The notes below the pieces were generated by a model. The model was not told the origin of the DNA. It did no database searches and saw nothing but the letters and a program-made list of their open reading frames with translations. A DNA stretch of 11,624 bases from Fibrobacterota bacterium (GTDB lineage Bacteria > Fibrobacterota > Chitinivibrionia > Chitinivibrionales > Chitinispirillaceae), in contig JAEZKP010000086.1 of NCBI GenBank assembly GCA_023436145.1, positions 1 through 11,624 on the forward strand. Direction: 5' to 3'. Shown here one piece after another: positions 6,842-11,624 of this stretch (position 1 is its first letter; each line of letters opens with the position of its first letter). The position numbers and the translations under genes are program-made.

Positions 6842-7799
6842 CCCAGCAACAATTCAAATACCGATGTTCTCCGTTGTTATACCTGTGTACTGGGGGAGTT
6901 TGTATCTTCAGGAACTCTGTTACCGACTCTGCAGTACACTATGCAGGCTTGGAGAGGATTATGAAATCATACTGGTCAACGATGCATCACCAGATAATTC
7001 ATGGGAAATAATCGAACAGCTTACCAGTGCAGATCGAAGAATTCTGGGAATCTCTTTATCAAGGAATTTCGGGCAGCACAACGCCATCACAGCAGGCCTT
7101 CGGGCATCCAGAGGTGAATGGGTAGTAGTGATGGATTGTGACCTGCAGGATTGTCCCGAAGAGGTTGAAGTTCTTTACAATGCCTTAAAAAGCAACAGAG
7201 GTGCTGATTATGCAGTTGCAGTAAGAAAAGAGAGAAAGGATAATTTTTTCAAGATACTCACATCCAGAATATTTTATGCAATTTTAGGATATCTTACCGA
7301 AACAGAACAGGATCCAAGAATTGCTAATTTCGGTGTATATCACAGAAAAGTTATTGATGCAGTGCTTGCGATGAAAGATCATGTAAGGTTTTTTCCAGCA
7401 ATGATTCAATGGGTAGGGTTTAAGGGAATTAAAGTGCCAGTAAACCATGCATCGCGCCAGAACGGGTCCAGCAGTTATACAATGAAAAAACTGTTTGATT
7501 TGGGGTTCAATGTGATCATCTCCTTTTCAGATAAACCACTGCGCTTAACAGTCAAAGGTGGCCTGTTGATCTCTTCACTTTCGTTCTTTTATGCGCTTTT
7601 CATTCTGGTCAGAGCTTTACTAGGCGAAATTACTGTCAGCGGCTGGCCCAGCTTGATTATTTCGATCTGGTTTCTTTCAGGGCTAATTATTGCTGTGATG
7701 GGTATGATAGGCATTTACCTCGGAAGAACGTTTGAAGAAACTAAAAGAAGACCGGTTTTCATCATCAGGAAGACAACTAACGATGATAAATATCCTTGA
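6834..7799 (+). CDS. Polyprenyl-phosphate glycosyltransferase, GT2 family (DPM1/GtrB-like)
   Basis: The 321-residue product begins with a GT2 domain (FSVVIPVYWG at 12-21, VNDASPD 48-54, SRNFGQHNAITAGL 76-89) and the metal-binding DxD in DCDLQD (Asp101, Asp103). ASRQNGSSSYTMKKLFDL at 206-223 matches the conserved segment ahead of the membrane part. Two membrane helices follow at about 240-262 and 272-296, and then a basic tail. This layout is that of GtrB, ArnC and DPM1-like enzymes, which move a sugar from a nucleotide onto undecaprenyl phosphate at the cytoplasmic face. ATG 6834 overlaps the stop of the GT-C gene by eight bases and is preferred to ATG 6756, which would add 26 residues of unrelated overlap; ATG 6864 remains possible. 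A GtrB-like enzyme next to a GT-C enzyme is the usual carrier-loading and transfer pair. No GtrA-like flippase is seen. The sugar is unknown. Confidence 0.88.
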   Translation: MNNPATIQIPMFSVVIPVYWGSLYLQELCYRLCSTLCRLGEDYEIILVNDASPDNSWEIIEQLTSADRRILGISLSRNFGQHNAITAGLRASRGEWVVVMDCDLQDCPEEVEVLYNALKSNRGADYAVAVRKERKDNFFKILTSRIFYAILGYLTETEQDPRIANFGVYHRKVIDAVLAMKDHVRFFPAMIQWVGFKGIKVPVNHASRQNGSSSYTMKKLFDLGFNVIISFSDKPLRLTVKGGLLISSLSFFYALFILVRALLGEITVSGWPSLIISIWFLSGLIIAVMGMIGIYLGRTFEETKRRPVFIIRKTTNDDKYP

Positions 7800-8484
7800 G
7801 TGGGACTCAAAATTCTTTGGTTTTACAGTTGCACAGATGGAACCGGTCGCAGATTTTCTGCCAGGATTGGACCAATATGCCCATGAAAATAATGTCACAC
7901 TCGTTCAATGTGTTTGTCCACTTCACAAAACAGATGTCATTGAACAACTTGAAGAAAGCGGCTTTCGCTTTGCAGATCTGCGTATGACTTACACGCTTTC
8001 TGTTCCATATAACGGATTAAGCCAGCAAACAGTTTTATCTATAGCAGATCAGGCCGATATAGACTCTCTAAAAGACATTGCATCCAGGGCATTTCTGGAC
8101 AGCAGATATTATCATCCAAAATTTGATTGCCAAGCATCTTCACGTTTGTTTCAGTTGTGGGTGGAAAAAGCTGTGCATGGCACATTTGATGACATATGTC
8201 TTAAAAGTATAGTAGATAATCAGATCTGCGGATTTATTACCCTCAAATTCAAAGCACAAAATTCAACCATTGGACTCATTGGTATTGAACCATCTCAAGA
8301 AGGAAAAGGTCATGGACGTACCCTCATCCAACAGGCTGTTTGTTTATGTGAGAGAAATCATATATCTGTTTTGGAGGCAAAAACTCAAGGTAAAAATATA
8401 AACGCTCAAAATTTTTATACCGGAACAGGCTTCAAACTTACTGCAATGGACATGTGGTTTTATAAATGGTATAACGATCCGTAA
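7783..8484 (+). CDS. GNAT-family N-acetyltransferase, WecD-like
   Basis: The 233-residue protein starts with ILEWDSKFFGFTVAQME, the signature opening of WecD/RffC-like acetyltransferases, which acetylate the 4-amino group of dTDP-amino-deoxysugars. The GNAT acetyl-CoA-binding motif is at 163-181, IGLIGIEPSQEGKGHGRTL, with Q-x-x-K-G-x-G. The C-terminus, NFYTGTGFKLTAMDMWFYKW, is also typical. ATG 7783 is preferred over ATG 7732 because it gives the standard family N-terminus and a short 17-base overlap with the GT2 gene; AGGA at 7767-7770 lies upstream. It is the third gene of a tightly overlapping operon. The overlap implies a linked role, probably acylating an amino sugar that the two glycosyltransferases handle, but no aminotransferase or dehydratase for making such a sugar is in the window, so the substrate is inferred. 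Confidence 0.8.
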   Translation: MINILEWDSKFFGFTVAQMEPVADFLPGLDQYAHENNVTLVQCVCPLHKTDVIEQLEESGFRFADLRMTYTLSVPYNGLSQQTVLSIADQADIDSLKDIASRAFLDSRYYHPKFDCQASSRLFQLWVEKAVHGTFDDICLKSIVDNQICGFITLKFKAQNSTIGLIGIEPSQEGKGHGRTLIQQAVCLCERNHISVLEAKTQGKNINAQNFYTGTGFKLTAMDMWFYKWYNDP

Positions 8485-8500
8485 AAGGATAATCCAGTAT

Positions 8501-8517
8501 AATTGGTGGATCCAATT
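8501..8517. repeat. Short inverted repeat between convergent genes
   Basis: AATTGG 8501-8506 pairs with CCAATT 8512-8517 across a five-base loop, in the 105-base gap between the acetyltransferase and the convergent methyltransferase gene. There is no T run on either side, so it is at best a weak terminator. Confidence 0.3.
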
Positions 8518-8589
8518 CACTAAACGGTCTTCAAGCACACAACGCCGAATATTTCTTTAGAGGATGAATAGTATGTCCTTGTTCGCAAC

Positions 8590-10413
8590 TCACTTCTTCC
8601 TTACCGATCCCATAAGCTTGTCAAAGGGCTTCAAATCCGGTATCCCTGAAAAATACCTTCTGTATCTGTCATAATATTCCAGTGCTTCATTGTTTCTTCC
8701 CTGTTCGACTCTGCTCACCACCGTTTCCACAAAGTTATTCAGATTTGGCACACCAGCTTTTCCCATTATCATCTGTTGAAACCAGGTTTCAAAAAGTGTA
8801 TGAGACTCAATATTCATGGATTTATATAAAGACATCTCTTTAACAAGACTATACAGCTGAGATGGAAGTCTGGATGGAGTATGAATACTGATTTTATGGA
8901 TACTGACAATACTGTGCAGCTTCTGAGTGAGTAATGACATACCTCGATCAAAAACCAATTGAAGTGGAATTTCGCATGAAATCTGCCACTCCAGATCAAT
9001 GATCTGGTATTGTTCATGTTTTATCGGATTTACTCCTGGAATTAAAATGTTAAGCGGAGTCAGATCGACAAATTTTCCCGGAAGCCATCCTCCGTTGAGA
9101 GTTTCAGGGTAAAGTGGTTTCATGAAATTTCTGCTGATAAACCTGTTATAGTGGTCAACTATCTCCTCGCTGGTTTTTATGATTTGTTTATTAAGTATAC
9201 TATCCCAGATGCAGATAAATTCATATGCCTGCTCAAAGCGGTTCTCAAGCACTGCTTCAACTATGGCATCGAAGAGATTTTTAGTTCCATTATAGTAAGG
9301 TTCCTGCTGATAGTTTAAGACCAGCCTGATGTCACATTCCGGAAGAGGACTTTCAGGGTAAAGCCTTTTCTTGGCTACCTTTATTTCACCATGGTTTAGT
9401 GTAAATACTGTGGATGTCTGAAAAGGTTTACTTCGAAACTTAACATTAGATTTAACAGCCACAATGTCTGAGTTATTCAGATAGAAATCACAGCTTTCAT
9501 TTTTAGAGGCCATTACCAGAAATGAATTCATAAAACAGGTCGCAGAACTCACTTCACTTATCAGCTTTAAAAATGTCCGGTCACTAAAAACCGGATTGAC
9601 ATTCTCATTTGGTTCGGGAGGAATATCGGTTAATGCCATATAATCAAAAGAAGAATCTCCAAAGGCAAGATCACTGTAGATCAGGCTGGGTAGTTTATAA
9701 TCAGGAAAGGGATAGTACCAGGATTGGACAGGAAGTCCTGCAGCGCAAAGTTTTTCCTGTAATCTGGATTTAGTAAAAGTCCTTACTCCGTTATAATGGG
9801 GATAATCATTAATACCCTCATAAGACGTTCCATAATGGTCCTCAGCACAGCCTGAAATATATTTACATCCAAGCTGATTTTCAATTGCTACAATAAGCGC
9901 ACCCTGGTCTGAAAGCCATCCGGCAGCTCTTTTCAATAATGATGTATATGGATCCTGACCCTGTTCATATTTTCCAGCATACTCCAGTACCCCAATCAGT
10001 GTAATTATATCAAATGTACAGTGCGGATGGAATGAATCAATGGAACAGGCATGAATAGTGAGATTCTCAGCCCCTTTGCAGCGCGCCTGTATGACTTTGG
10101 CTCGTTCTGGTGAGCCTTCTATCGCAACTATTTCTGAATCAGATAAGTTGCATAAAAACGATGTTATAGCACCGCATCCGGCGCCCAGCTCAAGAACTCT
10201 CAGTGGTTTTTTACCGAAATTGATCCATGAGAGAATGTTTTTTCGCAAAGGCGATAAGTGGTAATATAAAGCCCAGTTAGATTTATTCTGCCAGGTAGTT
10301 AACTCATCGAAAAAAGGTTCTGAAACGATTTCATAAAGCAGAGTTTCTGAACCATCCCGGTAAGAAATCGTATTTGGATATTGGATTAATTTAGGTAGTG
10401 ATAAATGGCTCAC
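8590..10413 (-). CDS. SAM-dependent methyltransferase with C-terminal kinase-like region (WbdD-like architecture)
   Basis: This 607-residue protein has a class I methyltransferase at about 55-250: motif I VLELGAGCGAITSFL 73-87, the acidic second strand IVAIEGSPERA 95-105, and LIGVLEY 139-145. YYPFPDYKLPSLIYSD at 233-248 is a pattern I associate with methyltransferases of surface-polysaccharide clusters. The C-terminal half has spaced motifs like a protein or sugar kinase: GEIKVAKKRL 342-351 (VAIK-like lysine), DLTPLNIL 450-457 (the D-x4-N of a catalytic loop, as in DLKPEN) and IIDLEW 471-476 (metal-binding Asp). The HRD histidine is absent. WbdD of E. coli O9a combines methyltransferase and kinase to cap O-polysaccharide chains, and this could do the same. 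It starts at GTG with a good upstream site and is convergent to the glycosyltransferase operon. The methyltransferase is secure; kinase activity is an inference. I see no long C-terminal coiled coil like WbdD's. Confidence 0.8.
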   Translation of the reverse strand: MSHLSLPKLIQYPNTISYRDGSETLLYEIVSEPFFDELTTWQNKSNWALYYHLSPLRKNILSWINFGKKPLRVLELGAGCGAITSFLCNLSDSEIVAIEGSPERAKVIQARCKGAENLTIHACSIDSFHPHCTFDIITLIGVLEYAGKYEQGQDPYTSLLKRAAGWLSDQGALIVAIENQLGCKYISGCAEDHYGTSYEGINDYPHYNGVRTFTKSRLQEKLCAAGLPVQSWYYPFPDYKLPSLIYSDLAFGDSSFDYMALTDIPPEPNENVNPVFSDRTFLKLISEVSSATCFMNSFLVMASKNESCDFYLNNSDIVAVKSNVKFRSKPFQTSTVFTLNHGEIKVAKKRLYPESPLPECDIRLVLNYQQEPYYNGTKNLFDAIVEAVLENRFEQAYEFICIWDSILNKQIIKTSEEIVDHYNRFISRNFMKPLYPETLNGGWLPGKFVDLTPLNILIPGVNPIKHEQYQIIDLEWQISCEIPLQLVFDRGMSLLTQKLHSIVSIHKISIHTPSRLPSQLYSLVKEMSLYKSMNIESHTLFETWFQQMIMGKAGVPNLNNFVETVVSRVEQGRNNEALEYYDRYRRYFSGIPDLKPFDKLMGSVRKK

Positions 10414-10419
10414 CTTTAT

Positions 10420-10425
10420 TCCTTC
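10420..10425 (-). promoter_or_regulatory. Ribosome binding site supporting a GTG start
   Basis: On the minus strand GAAGGA lies six bases before the GTG at 10413-10411. It supports this non-ATG start for the methyltransferase/kinase-like gene. Confidence 0.6.
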
Positions 10426-10485
10426 TTTGTAGTTTGGTGTTATGCACTGGAGTATTAGTTTTGAGAGGTTTTAAACTATAACGTA

Positions 10486-10514
10486 ATACTATCATTTTTT
10501 ATCGATTACATCAA
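10486..10514 (-). promoter_or_regulatory. Weak sigma70-like promoter candidate for the methyltransferase gene
   Basis: On the minus strand TTGATG (plus 10509-10514) and TAGTAT (plus 10486-10491) are 17 bases apart, each matching four of six consensus bases. It lies about 73 bases before the GTG start in the divergent gap. Confidence 0.3.
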
Positions 10515-10574
10515 TTGTCTTGAGACTGGAAGAGCTTTTTTTAATAAAAGAAAACCCCGTAATATTTTCGGGTG

Positions 10575-10603
10575 TTGAAAACGTGCTGCATCGTTTCTAT
10601 AAT
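10575..10603 (+). promoter_or_regulatory. Strong sigma70-type promoter
   Basis: TTGAAA at 10575-10580 (five of six) and a perfect TATAAT at 10598-10603 are 17 bases apart, the ideal spacing. Transcription would begin near 10610, leaving a leader of about 40 bases before the membrane protein gene. GTTTC and GAAAC flank the -10 box as a small inverted repeat (10593-10597 and 10605-10609), a possible operator-like feature. Confidence 0.6.
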
Positions 10604-10648
10604 TGAAACAGGACTGGGTTATTTGCTGCTAAGCAGGTAGGTTCTTTA

Positions 10649-11143
10649 GTGAGTTGGGTGAGGATGAAACGCAGTATATCCAGAAAAATGAGTCGCGAAG
10701 AAGTGATTGCCTCGATGGCAAATAAGCTGGCAGTTGGCTCAGTGGTAAATACAAAAAGAAAGGTCCGCAGAAGAATAATAATTATCAATATAGTCGTTAT
10801 TCTGATATTTGGAACACTGGTTTTATCTTTTTCTTTTTCAAAAAAATCTCATAAACAGCAGCAAAGTCATTCATATCTGAAGACTGCCAGCATGGTGCAA
10901 AGTCCTCTGCTGAAACTAAAAACTGCATTTCAGAGTGGCACAATTGGAGCAGATGAATATGCTTTATATCTGGCATATCTGCTGGTTAAATATGATTCTG
11001 TTCCGGAAATTTTTCAGACACCCCGTCCGCACATAAATGGGAATGAAATTAACGCAGAACTTGACAAAGTATGGAATTACCTCAGTATGGGGAGAAGAAA
11101 TAAAATAAAAGAACTTCTTCCACAATTCAAGCCGCAGGGGTAG
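10649..11143 (+). CDS. Single-pass membrane protein of unknown function
   Basis: The 164-residue product has a basic N-terminal part (KRSISRKMSREEVIASMANK), a run of Lys/Arg at 37-42, one strong membrane helix at about 43-64 (IIIINIVVILIFGTLVLSF) and a soluble C-terminal part of 100 residues with helical character. The charge pattern predicts the N-terminus inside and the C-terminus outside the cytoplasm. I do not recognise a family. The GTG start at 10649 has AGGTAGG (10635-10641) seven bases upstream; ATG 10664 would have GAGG directly against it, a poor spacing, so GTG is preferred but not certain. It follows the strongest promoter in the window and is 26 bases ahead of a receiver-domain gene, so the pair is probably one operon. 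It could be a partner in that signalling path. Confidence 0.65.
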   Translation: MSWVRMKRSISRKMSREEVIASMANKLAVGSVVNTKRKVRRRIIIINIVVILIFGTLVLSFSFSKKSHKQQQSHSYLKTASMVQSPLLKLKTAFQSGTIGADEYALYLAYLLVKYDSVPEIFQTPRPHINGNEINAELDKVWNYLSMGRRNKIKELLPQFKPQG

Positions 11144-11169
11144 AAAAAAAGGAATATCGGGGCAAAAAA

Positions 11170-11624
11170 ATGAGGAACGGACTCTACAGTTTTCTCGATG
11201 GGTGTCTTAATTTACTGTTACTGGAAGATGATCCTGGTTATCAGGATCTGATACTGGAATTACTGGAGCCTGTAAAAATATTTACCTGCCATAAAGCATC
11301 ATCCACCGGTAAGGCTTTACAATGTGTAAACGATACCAGCAGGATACATGTATGTATCCTTGATCTGGGAATTTCTGATTATGCTGGTGATGAGTTTTTC
11401 ATTCTACGTAATTATGCCGACAGTATCCCAAGTATTGTGTTAACCGGATCACAATCACCCGGGAAAGGTGCAACCTGTATACAGCTAGGTGCAAAAGCGG
11501 TAATGGAAAAAGGACCCGGATTCAGTTTCGATCTTTTCTATTCTTCTCTCTGTGAGCTGACTATCCGAGGCATTCTGGGTAGAATAGCAGCAAAAAAAGC
11601 TTCGGATACGCTCAAGGATTCTAT
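11170..11624 (+). CDS. Response regulator with receiver domain, 3' end outside window
   Basis: ATG 11170 opens a frame with no stop to the window end, giving 151 residues. After an unusual 12-residue leader comes strand 1 and the acidic pocket, LNLLLLEDDPGYQDLI (Glu19, Asp20, Asp21). The phospho-acceptor is Asp65 in HVCILDLGISDYAGDEF, followed by the switch threonine Thr92 in SIVLTGS and the conserved Lys114 in GAKAVMEKG. All the residues needed for phosphotransfer are present, so the domain should be active. The output domain, if any, lies past the edge; a segment beginning ELTIRGILGRIAAKKA starts a linker. No sensor kinase is visible. It starts 26 bases after the membrane protein gene, so co-transcription is likely. 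Ribosome binding may use AAGG near 11149 or the GGGG just ahead of the A run; neither is ideal. Confidence 0.85.
   Translation, partial: MRNGLYSFLDGCLNLLLLEDDPGYQDLILELLEPVKIFTCHKASSTGKALQCVNDTSRIHVCILDLGISDYAGDEFFILRNYADSIPSIVLTGSQSPGKGATCIQLGAKAVMEKGPGFSFDLFYSSLCELTIRGILGRIAAKKASDTLKDS

Noticed and set aside
7732..7782. Longer start (ATG 7732) for the acetyltransferase
   Set aside because: The family opening motif ILEWDSKFFGF begins just after ATG 7783, so the extra 17 residues are not expected.

Overview
The window is about 11.6 kb of AT-rich bacterial DNA carrying nine protein genes or gene fragments. It has no tRNA, rRNA, CRISPR array or complete insertion sequence that I can see. Several features point to a diderm (Gram-negative type) bacterium: a signal-peptide protein with an exported carbohydrate-binding-like domain, a lipid-linked glycan cassette, and a WbdD-like methyltransferase/kinase-like protein. 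A member of the Fibrobacterota/Chitinivibrionia or a neighbouring phylum would fit, but this is an impression from gene style, not a demonstrated placement.

Left part (1-2569): the 3' end of a REP-associated tyrosine transposase (RAYT)-like gene enters from the window edge. About 545 bases of non-coding DNA follow, with several inverted repeats. Next is a minus-strand gene for a membrane-anchored AraC-family regulator whose exported half resembles a family 9 carbohydrate-binding module.

Middle (2692-5032): a 73-residue two-helix membrane protein lies 40 bases ahead of a 692-residue fusion of a NifS/IscS-type cysteine desulfurase and a complete quinolinate synthase (NadA). This fusion is the most striking item. 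NadA needs a [4Fe-4S] cluster and cysteine desulfurases supply sulfur for such clusters, so the protein physically joins a sulfur donor to its probable client in NAD biosynthesis. A hairpin flanked by A and T runs follows, in a 399-base gap.

Glycan block (5432-10413): three overlapping plus-strand genes encode a multi-pass GT-C-like membrane glycosyltransferase, a DPM1/GtrB-like polyprenyl-phosphate glycosyltransferase and a WecD-like N-acetyltransferase. The expected logic is that the GtrB-like enzyme loads a sugar on a lipid carrier, the GT-C enzyme transfers it outside the membrane, and the GNAT acylates an amino sugar. Convergent to them is a minus-strand protein with an N-terminal SAM methyltransferase and a C-terminal region with kinase-like motifs, resembling WbdD, which caps O-polysaccharide chains.

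Right edge (10575-11624): a good sigma70-type promoter precedes a gene for a single-pass membrane protein of unknown function. A response-regulator receiver gene follows 26 bases later and runs off the window.
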